A stretch of 64,000 bases of DNA, from contig NZ_JAFBDK010000007.1 in the NCBI RefSeq assembly GCF_016908195.1, positions 124,001 through 188,000 on the forward strand. The letters run 5' to 3'. Of this stretch, positions 27,358-36,820 are shown piece by piece; the stretch's first letter is position 1; every line of letters starts with the position of its first letter. The position numbers and the translations under genes were made by a program. Under the pieces are notes generated by a model that ran no database searches, had not been told where the DNA came from, and saw only the letters and a list, made by a program, of their open reading frames with translations. The stretch is from Jeotgalibacillus terrae (lineage in GTDB: Bacteria; Bacillota; Bacilli; Bacillales; Jeotgalibacillaceae).

Positions 27358-28134
27358 TTATTGAGCCGTATATCCTCCATCGAGCGCGACGGCCTGGCCT
27401 GTGATGCCTTTTGCATGGTCGCTTGCGAGGAACATGGTGTAGTCTGATATTTCCTGGACGTCAAGCAGACGTTTTTGCGGTACGAGCGGGTAGATCACTT
27501 CTTCGATGACTTTTTCGAGTGATACGCCGCGGTTTTTTGCAAGGTCTTCAAGCTGGTTGCGAACAAGTGGGGTATCTACATAGCCCGGGCACATCGCGTT
27601 CACGGTGATCCCGTGTTCTGCGCCTTCAAGTGCAGCTACCTTTGTCAGACCGATTACGCCATGCTTTGCGCTGTTATACGCTGCTTTACCTGCAAATCCT
27701 ACGAGGCCGTTGATCGAAGACATATTAATGATGCGGCCTCCACCCTGCTTTTTCATAATTGGAAATACATGCTTTGTTGCAATAAATGGAGCCGTCAGCA
27801 TAATCTTCGTCAGCAGCTCAAACTTTTCAGTCGGAAAATCTTCAAGAGCTGACACGTGCTGCATGCCTGCATTGTTGATCAATACATCAAGCCTGCCAAA
27901 ATGTTCGACAGTCTGATTAATCGTACTGATCAGCTGCTCTTCTTTTGTCACGTCACAGACAAGACCAAGGCTGTCATAGCCCTTTTCCTGCAGGTCTTTT
28001 GCTGCTTGTAACACAGTATCTTCTTTAATATCTGTCAGTACAATTTTTGCCCCGGCTTCAGCAAAAGCTGTAGCAATTTCATATCCGATACCACTCGCTG
28101 CGCCGGTAATGTAGACTACTTTATCTTTGACCAT
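27358..28134 (-). CDS. 3-hydroxybutyrate dehydrogenase
   Basis: A 258-residue SDR enzyme oxidising (R)-3-hydroxybutyrate to acetoacetate with NAD. Visible motifs are TGAASGIGYEIA, NNAGMQHVSALEDFP, the Ser in INMSSINGLVGF, YNSAKHG and CPGYVDTPLVRNQ, the last being characteristic of PhaB/BdhA-type dehydrogenases. It is the last gene of a four-gene operon (scoA-scoB-gntP-like-bdh) and supplies acetoacetate to ScoAB. Confidence 0.93.
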   Translation of the reverse strand: MVKDKVVYITGAASGIGYEIATAFAEAGAKIVLTDIKEDTVLQAAKDLQEKGYDSLGLVCDVTKEEQLISTINQTVEHFGRLDVLINNAGMQHVSALEDFPTEKFELLTKIMLTAPFIATKHVFPIMKKQGGGRIINMSSINGLVGFAGKAAYNSAKHGVIGLTKVAALEGAEHGITVNAMCPGYVDTPLVRNQLEDLAKNRGVSLEKVIEEVIYPLVPQKRLLDVQEISDYTMFLASDHAKGITGQAVALDGGYTAQ

Positions 28135-28152
28135 AACCTTAACCTCCAGCCG

Positions 28153-29472
28153 TTAGATTCCTAATCCGATTGAAAACAGTGCAATGGCAATTGCCAGTCC
28201 GAGCAATGGCACGATGACTGAGACAATCGCAACAGGTCCGTACGCATCTTTATGCGTTTCACCGCAGATACCGCGAATCGTCGTTACAACGTATCCATTA
28301 TGCGGCAGTGAATCAAGCGCACCTGATGAAATGGCAACCGTTCTGTGAAGCGCTTCCTGATTCACACCTGCATCGATGTATCCCGGCGCAAGCAGTGGAA
28401 GTGCAATTGTCTGTCCTCCTGAAGCTGAACCTGTCATACCCGCAATCACACTGACTGCGACTGCCCCACCAATCAGCGGGCTGCCAGGAATACTTGCCAT
28501 CGCATCAACCGCTGTTGTAAATGCCGGAACTGCTTTTGCCACCCCGCCAAACCCTACAACTGCAGCTGTGTTACCAATGGCGATCAGCGCGCCAATTGTA
28601 CCTTCAGACAGCGCATTGCTGACATTTGAAAAATATTTTCTGTTTAATAAGTATGTTGTAATAATTCCACCCAAGAGTGCAATGATCAGTGCAGATGTTC
28701 CAAGGTCGTGATGGAAAAAGAAACTGATTGCTAACACGACAAAAAGTGGAATTAATCCCATCACCGGATGAGGCAGTGCACGGTTTTCTAAGACCGGATC
28801 GTTTTCACGTGCCTCAAAGTGTTCACCCTTATTAACTGCTTTATTAATCATACGCTTCAGCCACCAGTAACCGAAGATCGCCATAAAGGCTGCTACAAGC
28901 AAGCTGACTTCCCATCCTGCATACTGGTTAGTATCCATGTAATCCATTGGAATCCAGTTTTGAATCTCAGGTGATCCTGCAGAAGTCATTGTAAAAGTTA
29001 CTGACCCAAATGCCAGTGCCGCTGGAATAAAACGTCTTGGCAGATCTGCTTCTTTGAACAGGCTGAGTGCCATCGGATAGACAGAGAACGCAACGACAAA
29101 CAGGCTGACGCCTCCATATGTAAGAATTGCGCAGGCCAGCACAATCGCAAGCACTGCATACTTCAGACCAAGTTTACCTACGATCCATTTAGAAACACTG
29201 TCAGCTGCTCCGCTGTCCTCCATCACTTTCCCGAAAATCGCTCCAAGTAAAAACATTGGGAACCATGACATGATGAAGCTTGTAAAGCCGCCCATATAGC
29301 TTGTTAAAAAGTTAACCTCTCCTGCTTCCACCATCTGCGGAAACAGCGGCAAACCACTCATTAACGCGACAAACAACGCGCATAACGGTGCTGCCACCAG
29401 CAGGTTCATTCCCCTCATTGTAAATACGATCAGCAGCGTTAGCCCGCCGATCAACCCAATCATACTAAGCAT
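28153..29472 (-). CDS. GntP family permease (probable 3-hydroxybutyrate/ketone-acid importer)
   Basis: A 439-residue protein with about twelve helices of the gluconate:H+ symporter family, similar to B. subtilis YxjC. Typical segments are ILTYGGVSLFVVAFSVYP, GMTGSASGGQTIALPLL and SGALDSLPHNGYVVTT. Position between scoB and the hydroxybutyrate dehydrogenase gene suggests import of a 3-hydroxy or 3-keto acid; inference. GGGGGG lies 7 bases before ATG 29472. Confidence 0.88.
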   Translation of the reverse strand: MLSMIGLIGGLTLLIVFTMRGMNLLVAAPLCALFVALMSGLPLFPQMVEAGEVNFLTSYMGGFTSFIMSWFPMFLLGAIFGKVMEDSGAADSVSKWIVGKLGLKYAVLAIVLACAILTYGGVSLFVVAFSVYPMALSLFKEADLPRRFIPAALAFGSVTFTMTSAGSPEIQNWIPMDYMDTNQYAGWEVSLLVAAFMAIFGYWWLKRMINKAVNKGEHFEARENDPVLENRALPHPVMGLIPLFVVLAISFFFHHDLGTSALIIALLGGIITTYLLNRKYFSNVSNALSEGTIGALIAIGNTAAVVGFGGVAKAVPAFTTAVDAMASIPGSPLIGGAVAVSVIAGMTGSASGGQTIALPLLAPGYIDAGVNQEALHRTVAISSGALDSLPHNGYVVTTIRGICGETHKDAYGPVAIVSVIVPLLGLAIAIALFSIGLGI

Positions 29473-29491
29473 ATTCCATCCCCCCTGGATT

Positions 29492-30166
29492 CTAGTAAGC
29501 CTCTTCTTTAAATGATTCGTGAAGTGTAAGCGGTGCTTCAGTACACCCTTTTACCTCTTCAGCACTCCATCCTTTTGCTGTCTCAACCAGTACAAGACCT
29601 TTTTCAGTTACATCAATCACGACACGATCTGTAATCAGCCGATTGACAACCCCTTTTCCTGTCAAAGGCAGCGTACATGACGTCAGCACTTTTGACTCCC
29701 CTGCCCGGTTGACATGCTCCATGATGACGACTGTCTTTTTAGCACCATGAACGAGATCCATTGCGCCGCCCATGCCTTTAATCATCTTGCCCGGAATCAT
29801 CCAGTTGGCCAGGTCACCGTTTTCAGCAACTTCCATTCCACCAAGGATCGCAATATCTATATGACCGCCGCGGATCATTGCAAATGATTCTGCACTGTCA
29901 AAGTACGATGCCCCTTTAATCGCTGTCACCGTTTCTTTTCCGGCATTGATCAGATCCGGATCCAGTTCTGCTTCAGTCGGGTAAGCCCCGATCCCAAGCA
30001 GCCCGTTTTCAGACTGCAGAACCACCTGCTTATCGTCTGAAATGTGGTTCGCAATCAATGTTGGCATCCCGATTCCGAGATTGACATAAAACCCATCCTG
30101 AATCTCTTTTTCTGCACGCTTTGCGATTTTTTCACGCACTGCTTTCTTATCAAGTTCAACCGCCAT
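29492..30166 (-). CDS. scoB: succinyl-CoA:3-ketoacid CoA-transferase subunit B
   Basis: ScoB with ScoA moves CoA from succinyl-CoA to acetoacetate. The 224-residue beta subunit has [16 protein letters not shown] and the catalytic Glu in [10 protein letters not shown], plus [14 protein letters not shown] and [18 protein letters not shown]. It starts 12 bases after scoA. Confidence 0.96.
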   Translation of the reverse strand: MAVELDKKAVREKIAKRAEKEIQDGFYVNLGIGMPTLIANHISDDKQVVLQSENGLLGIGAYPTEAELDPDLINAGKETVTAIKGASYFDSAESFAMIRGGHIDIAILGGMEVAENGDLANWMIPGKMIKGMGGAMDLVHGAKKTVVIMEHVNRAGESKVLTSCTLPLTGKGVVNRLITDRVVIDVTEKGLVLVETAKGWSAEEVKGCTEAPLTLHESFKEEAY

Positions 30167-30178
30167 GCTGACCCCTCC

Positions 30179-30868
30179 TTATCTCGTTGTGACACGCTCA
30201 ATCCGTTTCTCCTGCGTTCCCTGAATCAAACTTTGTACGTAAATGCCCGGCGTATGAACAGCATCCGGATTGATATCACCAATCTCCACAAGCTCTTCCA
30301 CTTCCGCTACCGTGACCCGGCCTGCTGCTGCAATCATCGGATTAAAATTACGCGCTGTTTTGTTATAAATCAGGTTACCTGCGCGGTCACCTTTCAGCGC
30401 TCTGATAAAGCTGAAGTCAGCTATCAGGGCCTCTTCCAGCACATATTCCTTTCCGTTAAATGACCGGACTTCCTTTCCTTCAGCAACCGGCGTACCAACC
30501 CCGGCCGGAGTAAAGAACGCCGGGATTCCCGCTCCGCCTGCACGGATTTTTTCAGCAAGTGTTCCCTGCGGTGTCAGCTCAACTTCAAGCTCTTTTGCAA
30601 GCACCTGCCTTTCAAACTCTTTATTCTCACCAACATATGAGCCGATCATCTTTTTGATCTGTTTATTTTTCAGTAATCTGCCAAGGCCCCAATCATCAAT
30701 CCCACAGTTATTGGAAATGACCGTCAGATCTTTTACACCTGACTGCTCCAGTGCGAGAATCAGATTTTCAGGAATCCCCACTAATCCAAATCCACCCACC
30801 ATGATCACAGCGCCATCCTGCACTTCTTTCACTGCTTCATCAAAACTCTGATAAACCGTCTTCAACAT
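30179..30868 (-). CDS. scoA: succinyl-CoA:3-ketoacid CoA-transferase subunit A
   Basis: The 229-residue alpha subunit has [43 protein letters not shown] and [19 protein letters not shown] 30868 has GGGGTGG just upstream; an open frame reaching 31009 covers the promoter region and lacks similarity. It is the first gene of the operon, with a perfect cre site between it and the promoter region. Confidence 0.95.
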   Translation of the reverse strand: MLKTVYQSFDEAVKEVQDGAVIMVGGFGLVGIPENLILALEQSGVKDLTVISNNCGIDDWGLGRLLKNKQIKKMIGSYVGENKEFERQVLAKELEVELTPQGTLAEKIRAGGAGIPAFFTPAGVGTPVAEGKEVRSFNGKEYVLEEALIADFSFIRALKGDRAGNLIYNKTARNFNPMIAAAGRVTVAEVEELVEIGDINPDAVHTPGIYVQSLIQGTQEKRIERVTTR

Positions 30869-30880
30869 AACCACCCCTTC

Positions 30881-30895
30881 TTGTAAACGCTTACT
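30881..30895 (-). promoter_or_regulatory. cre (CcpA) site of the ketone-body operon
   Basis: TTGTAAACGCTTACT matches every fixed position of the cre consensus WTGNAANCGNWNNCW. It sits 12 bases upstream of the scoA start, a roadblock or operator position, so glucose should repress the operon. Confidence 0.85.
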
Positions 30896-31034
30896 TTTTA
30901 CCCTAAAAATAAAACCACTTGAATTGTGGCAAAATTTTGACTGATTTACTTTTTTCAGTTTACCTTGATCATTTTGATAGGTAAAATGAATAATAATTAT
31001 AATAACCATAGATAAAAGTTATAGGAGAATCGAG

Positions 31035-31919
31035 ATGGATATCAGACAGCTGCAATATTTTATCGAAGTAGCACGACAAAGAAGCTTCACAAAAGCCGCA
31101 CAAGTCCTCCATGTGACCCAGCCGACATTGAGTAAAATGGTGAAAAACCTTGAGGATGAATTAGAAGTTACGTTAATCGACCGATCCGCTAAAAGGATTG
31201 CCCTGACTGACGCCGGAGACATTGTTTTTGAACAGGCCCAAAAAGTTGTTAATAGCATTGAAGATCTATCAATCTCTTTATATGACACGATGAATGTAAA
31301 AAAAGGACGGATTACAATCGGACTCCCTCCGGTCATCAGCACCCTGTTCTTCCCCCGCATCATCGCTGAATTTCAGTCACAGTTTCCCGACGTGACGATC
31401 TCTCTGACAGAAGTCGGTGCGCAGCGTGTAGAAGAGAAGGTCCTTGAAGGTGAAGTGGATCTCGGATTTGTGCTGTTACCGGTTGATGAGAATAAATTCG
31501 ATTCAATTGAATTTGTGCATCAGGAAATCAAGCTGCTGGTGCATAAATCCCACCCGCTCGCTGAAAGGGAAATGATTGATCTGATTGAATTAAAGCATGA
31601 TCCGTTTCTGCTGCTGAGTAAGGAATTCACTTTGAACAGCCGGACCATTGAAGTCTGTATCGAAGAAGGATTCACACCGGAAATCGCGTATGAAAGTTCT
31701 CAGTGGGACTTTATCGTGGGAATGGTATCGAAGAACCTCGGGGTCACACTCATGCCAGAGCAGATCGGCCGCCGCGTTGCTGATCCGGACGTCAGAATGG
31801 TGAATTTATCAAAGCCTTTTCCATGGGTGCTCGGCATTATATCAGCTAAAAACCGGTATATGCCTTATGCGACAAAGGAGTTTATTAAGACGGTTCGGGG
31901 GCTTCATGAAGGGTGGTAA
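31035..31919 (+). CDS. LysR family transcriptional regulator
   Basis: The 294-residue protein has the N-terminal LysR winged HTH (DIRQLQYFIEVARQRSF, then TKAAQVLHVTQPTLSKMVKNLE) and a C-terminal co-inducer domain beginning KGRITIGLPPVIS. It is transcribed away from the scoA operon across ~166 bases with AT-rich palindromic tracts (AATAATTATAAT near 30990). The usual LysR layout predicts it controls that operon in response to a ketone or hydroxy acid; inference. GGAG precedes the ATG. Confidence 0.93.
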   Translation: MDIRQLQYFIEVARQRSFTKAAQVLHVTQPTLSKMVKNLEDELEVTLIDRSAKRIALTDAGDIVFEQAQKVVNSIEDLSISLYDTMNVKKGRITIGLPPVISTLFFPRIIAEFQSQFPDVTISLTEVGAQRVEEKVLEGEVDLGFVLLPVDENKFDSIEFVHQEIKLLVHKSHPLAEREMIDLIELKHDPFLLLSKEFTLNSRTIEVCIEEGFTPEIAYESSQWDFIVGMVSKNLGVTLMPEQIGRRVADPDVRMVNLSKPFPWVLGIISAKNRYMPYATKEFIKTVRGLHEGW

Positions 31920-31982
31920 GAGCGGATGGGAGGAGTGTGGACAGATACGGAGACGGGGCAAACGACAGACAACAGGAGCTTA

Positions 31983-32147
31983 TTCCATCAGTGTGAGTCA
32001 TATTTCCATCAGGTTGGGATTTATTCCATCAATTTTGCAGATGATTCCATCAGGCTCTCGTATTTCCATCAATCTGAAAAATAATTCCATCACCTATGAG
32101 AATTATTCCTTCACCCCGCACCGTTTTTCCATCACCCCTACTTGAGC
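31983..32147. repeat. 21-bp phased repeat array A4, core TTCCATCA (8 units)
   Basis: TTCCATCA (one TTCCTTCA) starts at 31983, 32004, 32024, 32045, 32064, 32085, 32106 and 32127: steps of 21, 20, 21, 19, 21, 21 and 21. The rest of each unit is not conserved. It lies between the converging LysR gene and a small membrane-protein gene. The changing step length rules out a coding explanation. Confidence 0.85.
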
Positions 32148-32184
32148 TCTAGCAACCGTCAACTGCCTCATCCATTCCTCTTTA

Positions 32185-32213
32185 GAAACCGGATCACGAC
32201 CCGGTTTCTTTTT
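32185..32213 (+). terminator. terminator overlapping the end of the small converging gene
   Basis: GAAACCGG and CCGGTTTC form the stem, followed by TTTTTC on the plus strand. The loop holds the stop codon of the minus-strand gene at 32194. Confidence 0.8.
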
Positions 32214-32397
32214 CATCCAGATACCTCTGATACGCTTCGGCCATCCTGTCTTTTGGCGCCTGCTCCTCTGCAACTTTACTCATTTGAATGGTAAATAATA
32301 AAGCAAATGCAATAACTCCACCGACGATCGGACCGGCAATCATAAAGATTAAGGTCGCTATCGCTATTCCTGAGAGAAAATATCCTGCTACTTTCAA
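32194..32397 (-). CDS. small membrane protein, unknown
   Basis: A 67-residue protein with two hydrophobic stretches (YFLSGIAIATLIFMIAG and GGVIAFALLFTIQM) and a charged C-terminus. The start is TTG 32397, exactly 8 bases after AGGAGG; the good ribosome site supports expression. No family recognised. Confidence 0.6.
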   Translation of the reverse strand: MKVAGYFLSGIAIATLIFMIAGPIVGGVIAFALLFTIQMSKVAEEQAPKDRMAEAYQRYLDEKETGS

Positions 32398-32497
32398 GCC
32401 TACCGCCTCCTGTGAGTATCTTACTGTTTTCAGATCATTCAGAACATATAGTCACAGAATGTTCACTAGTGCGATTGATGCGTTTTGTGCAACTTTT

Positions 32498-32512
32498 GTG
32501 CAAACGCTTTCA
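32498..32512 (+). promoter_or_regulatory. cre-like site upstream of pullulanase
   Basis: GTGCAAACGCTTTCA matches the cre consensus except the first base. It overlaps the -35 region of the promoter at 32508-32536 and would give catabolite repression. Confidence 0.65.
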
Positions 32513-32536
32513 ATCAGACTATTCTCACCTTATAAT
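32508..32536 (+). promoter_or_regulatory. promoter of the pullulanase gene
   Basis: TTTCAA (32508-32513) and TATAAT (32531-32536) are 17 bases apart, about 32 bases before the GTG start. Confidence 0.65.
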
Positions 32537-32568
32537 GCTAACCATACCAAATATAAGGAGGAATGTAT

Positions 32569-35475
32569 GTGAATCGCAGAAAGTTTTTAGCAGGGTGGAT
32601 GGCATTACTATTAATTATTTCTTTATTGCCAATCGTGCAACCGATTGCATCAAACGTTGCACAGGCAGAAAGTAATACATATTCAACACTGATTGTGCAT
32701 TATCAGGAAGATCCTGAGATACAAAAAGATTGGAACCTGTGGGTGTGGCCTGAAGGCGGTGAAGGACAGGTTCATGAATTTACTGGAGAAGATGAATTTG
32801 GAAAGATCGCCTCAGTTGACCTGGAGGGATCCCATGAAAACATCGGGTTTATTGTAAGAACTGATGCATGGGAAAAAGATGGCGGTGACCGCTGGGCAGA
32901 GACTGAAGCAGGCGTTGCTGAAGTATGGATTAAGTCCGGCGATGACACAGTTTACACCTCCCCTCCGGATGGAGAATACCGTGATTTCCCTGAATTTAAT
33001 GAAGTCGATGTCACGCTGCACTATTACCGTTTTGATGGTAACTATGAAGGCTGGAACCTGTGGGCATGGCTTGGAGATGGTGATGGACAGGAATTTCAGT
33101 TCACCGGACAGAATGATTTTGGTTTAACTGCGAACTTTACTGTCGCAAGCGATGAACTTTTTGATAAAGTCGGCTTTATTGTGAAAAAGACAGAAGGCGA
33201 TAATGCGTGGGCTGACCGCGAAAACGGTGACCGTTTCATTACGAAAATTAATGAAGACGGCACAGCCGAAGTCTGGATTGTTCAGAGTGACAGCGGCGTC
33301 TATTATGATTCAAAATATATTGACTCAACACCGCGTATCGTTAGTGCAACGATTGATGAAATCAATGAAATTACATTAACAACGAATCTCCCTATTGATA
33401 CTGCTTCTGAAAGCCCTGGCATTACGTTAAATGGGCTGACAATTGCAGATATCCGCCCGTTTGAAGGAACGGATCCGGTCACCAACAAAGTGACGATCGA
33501 AACAGTTGAAGACATTGATCTGACAAAAACCTATACGATCGAAACTGAATTTTTCGGTGATGCAACAGTACAAGTCGGAAAAGTGATCCGTTCTGAGTCA
33601 TTTGATGACATGTATTTTTATGATGGCGATGATCTCGGAAACACGTATACTGAAGAAAAAACTGATTTCCGCCTCTGGGCTCCTACTGCAAGCGAAGCTC
33701 GGCTTGTGCTGTATGACACATGGGATGCAACTGAGGGTGAAGAAATTGTGATGGACGCTTCAGAAAAAGGAACGTGGACATCAACAGTTGAAGGCGATCT
33801 TCACAACCAGCTTTATACGTACAAAGTAAAGATCGGTGATGAGTGGCGTGAAGCGGTTGACCCTTACGTCCGTTCCACTTCAGTTAACGGGGATAAAGGT
33901 GCCGTGATTGACCTTGACCGCACGAATCCTGAAGGCTGGGAAGAGTTTTCTAAAGGAGAAAATCCTGAAGATGCCATTATCTATGAGCTGCACGTCCGAG
34001 ACCTTTCGATCCAGCCTGAAAGCGGAATTGAAAACAAGGGTAAGTATCTTGGCGTTACTGAAAAAGGAACAACAGGCCCTGAAGGTTATGCTACAGGTCT
34101 TGACCATATTTTAAATCTTGGCGTTTCGCACGTTCAGTTCCTTCCAATTTATGATTACCGTACAGTTGATGAGACAAATCTGGATACACCTCAGTTTAAC
34201 TGGGGCTATGATCCGAAAAACTATAATACACCTGAAGGCTCTTACGCAACTGACCCGTATGATCCGGTTGTCAGAGTCAAAGAACTGAAGGAAATGATCC
34301 ACACACTGCACGAGGAAGATCTGGGTGTGATTATGGATGTTGTGTATAACCATATGTATGCTGTGAATGAATCGAACTTCAATCAGCTTGTGCCGGGCTA
34401 TTATTTCCGTTACAACGAAGACGGGACGCTTGCTAACGGAACAGGTGTTGGAAATGATACCGCGTCTGAACGTCAAATGATGCAGAAATTTATAGTTGAT
34501 TCTGTCTCATACTGGGCTGAAGAATATGAAATGGACGGCTTCCGTTTTGACCTGATGGGCATTCATGATACAGGTACAATGAATGAAGTCCGTGAAGCAC
34601 TTGACGAAATCGATCCGTCTATCATTGTTCTTGGAGAAGGCTGGGACCTGAATACACCGCTTGACCCTGAACTGAAAGCGAATCAGAAAAACGCTGAGGA
34701 TATGGAGCGCGTTGCTCATTTTAACGATACCTTGCGTGATGGAGCTAAAGGGAGTGTATGGGAAGATACTGACCCTGGCTTTATCAACGGAAAACAGGGC
34801 ATGGAAGATATCATGCGTCAAAGTGTAGCCGGCGGCCTTGACTACAGCGATAGCTTTGCCACATACCGTGATCCGGATCAGGTTGTCCAATACGTTGAGG
34901 CGCACGATAACCTGACGCTATGGGATAAGCTTGAGAAGACTAATCCTGATGCAACAGAAGACGAGATGAAGGCTATGCACAAACTCGGCTCATCTATTGT
35001 CCTCACTTCTCAGGGGATCTCATTTATCCACGCGGGACAGGAATTCATGCGCACAAAGGGCGGCGATCACAACAGCTACCAGTCACCTGACAGTGTAAAT
35101 CAACTAGACTGGGAACGCCGTGCTGCCTTTAATGAAGAAGTTTCTTATATGGAAGGACTCATTGACCTGCGCCAGAAATATGAGGCGTTCAGACTGACAA
35201 ATGCAGAAGAAATCAAAAACCGTCTGACATTTGCTGCTTCTCCTGCCAACACAATTGCTTACACACTTCAGGAGAAAAAGAACCGACACCTTTTTGTTGT
35301 GCATAACGCAAATAAAGAAGCAGTCTCTGTTGCACTTCCTGGTAAAGGACCGTGGAAAGTGCTTGTGAATGATGACAAAGCAGGCACAGAGGTGCTTTCT
35401 ATCGAAAAAGGGAAAACAATTAAAGTCGATGGATTAAGCAGTATGGTACTACTGAAAGACGGAAAGCTGAAATAA
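32569..35475 (+). CDS. pulA: secreted type I pullulanase (GH13_14)
   Basis: The protein cleaves alpha-1,6 links in pullulan and starch outside the cell. It has a signal peptide ending near VAQA, two CBM41 starch-binding domains (each with WNLWVWP or WNLWAWL, about residues 35-120 and 140-230), a linker domain, a CBM48 (DFRLWAPTASEARLVLYD) and the GH13 barrel. Catalytic landmarks are the type I motif FNWGYDPKNYNTPEGS, the nucleophile Asp in GFRFDLMGIHD, the Glu in LGEGWDLN and EAHDNLTLWD. The start is GTG 32569, seven bases after AGGAGG; the ATG at 32563 is too close. It carries its own promoter, cre site and terminator. Confidence 0.95.
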   Translation: MNRRKFLAGWMALLLIISLLPIVQPIASNVAQAESNTYSTLIVHYQEDPEIQKDWNLWVWPEGGEGQVHEFTGEDEFGKIASVDLEGSHENIGFIVRTDAWEKDGGDRWAETEAGVAEVWIKSGDDTVYTSPPDGEYRDFPEFNEVDVTLHYYRFDGNYEGWNLWAWLGDGDGQEFQFTGQNDFGLTANFTVASDELFDKVGFIVKKTEGDNAWADRENGDRFITKINEDGTAEVWIVQSDSGVYYDSKYIDSTPRIVSATIDEINEITLTTNLPIDTASESPGITLNGLTIADIRPFEGTDPVTNKVTIETVEDIDLTKTYTIETEFFGDATVQVGKVIRSESFDDMYFYDGDDLGNTYTEEKTDFRLWAPTASEARLVLYDTWDATEGEEIVMDASEKGTWTSTVEGDLHNQLYTYKVKIGDEWREAVDPYVRSTSVNGDKGAVIDLDRTNPEGWEEFSKGENPEDAIIYELHVRDLSIQPESGIENKGKYLGVTEKGTTGPEGYATGLDHILNLGVSHVQFLPIYDYRTVDETNLDTPQFNWGYDPKNYNTPEGSYATDPYDPVVRVKELKEMIHTLHEEDLGVIMDVVYNHMYAVNESNFNQLVPGYYFRYNEDGTLANGTGVGNDTASERQMMQKFIVDSVSYWAEEYEMDGFRFDLMGIHDTGTMNEVREALDEIDPSIIVLGEGWDLNTPLDPELKANQKNAEDMERVAHFNDTLRDGAKGSVWEDTDPGFINGKQGMEDIMRQSVAGGLDYSDSFATYRDPDQVVQYVEAHDNLTLWDKLEKTNPDATEDEMKAMHKLGSSIVLTSQGISFIHAGQEFMRTKGGDHNSYQSPDSVNQLDWERRAAFNEEVSYMEGLIDLRQKYEAFRLTNAEEIKNRLTFAASPANTIAYTLQEKKNRHLFVVHNANKEAVSVALPGKGPWKVLVNDDKAGTEVLSIEKGKTIKVDGLSSMVLLKDGKLK

Positions 35476-35481
35476 CGCCTC

Positions 35482-35519
35482 ACCCCTGCTCCGCACTTGC
35501 CGGATCAGGGGTTTTTTTA
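35482..35519 (+). terminator. terminator of pullulanase
   Basis: CCCCTG-c-TCCG pairs with CGGA-t-CAGGGG, followed by seven T. Confidence 0.9.
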
Positions 35520-35535
35520 ATAATTTATATTCATT

Positions 35536-35553
35536 TTGTGAAAATATTCACAA
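35536..35553 (+). promoter_or_regulatory. Rex operator of ldh
   Basis: TTGTGAAAATATTCACAA is a perfect Rex-box palindrome (TTGTGAA-N4-TTCACAA). It overlaps the -35 hexamer TTCACA (35547-35552); TATAAT follows at 35570-35575 with 17-base spacing. Rex should repress ldh when NADH is low. Confidence 0.93.
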
Positions 35554-35596
35554 ATACCATTTGATCGTCTATAATAAAATCAGAACATCATTCTAA

Positions 35597-36559
<963 letters not shown>

Positions 36560-36569
36560 ATGGAAAAAC

Positions 36570-36598
36570 CAGCTGGTGCAGGGCATCAGCTGTTTTTT
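36570..36598 (+). terminator. terminator of ldh
   Basis: CAGCTG-g-TGC pairs with GCA-t-CAGCTG around AGG, followed by TTTTTT. Confidence 0.88.
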
Positions 36599-36673
36599 GG
36601 TGTGTGACGGGGCGGGATTGGGACGGCGGCGGTAAAACGGCTTTCCGGGCATAGGTCTAATTACACGAAGTGG

Positions 36674-36799
36674 CGAACATGTCTGGTTTTGCGTCGAACA
36701 TGACCTGGTGAAAGGCGAACAGTTACTGTTTTACGCCGAACCCGTATCATTTCCCGTCTAACATTCATTATTTCCCGCCGAACCCGAGACCGCACACAG
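36674..36799. repeat. 21-bp phased repeat array A2, core CGAAC (6 units)
   Basis: The core starts at 36674, 36695, 36716, 36737, 36758 (CTAAC) and 36779: five steps of exactly 21. Most units also share TTTNCGY just before the next core, so about 12 of 21 positions are conserved. It lies between the convergent ldh and ABC-exporter genes. Confidence 0.88.
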
Positions 36800-36820
36800 C
36801 TTAGACAAATCCCATTCCCC

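Noticed and set aside
30869-31009. 47-residue upstream extension of ScoA
   Set aside because: Covers the promoter region and cre site; ATG 30868 has a good ribosome site and fits the family length.
31983-32147. CRISPR array
   Set aside because: Conserved word is 8 bases with ~13-base spacers; no 24-40 base direct repeat, leader or cas gene.
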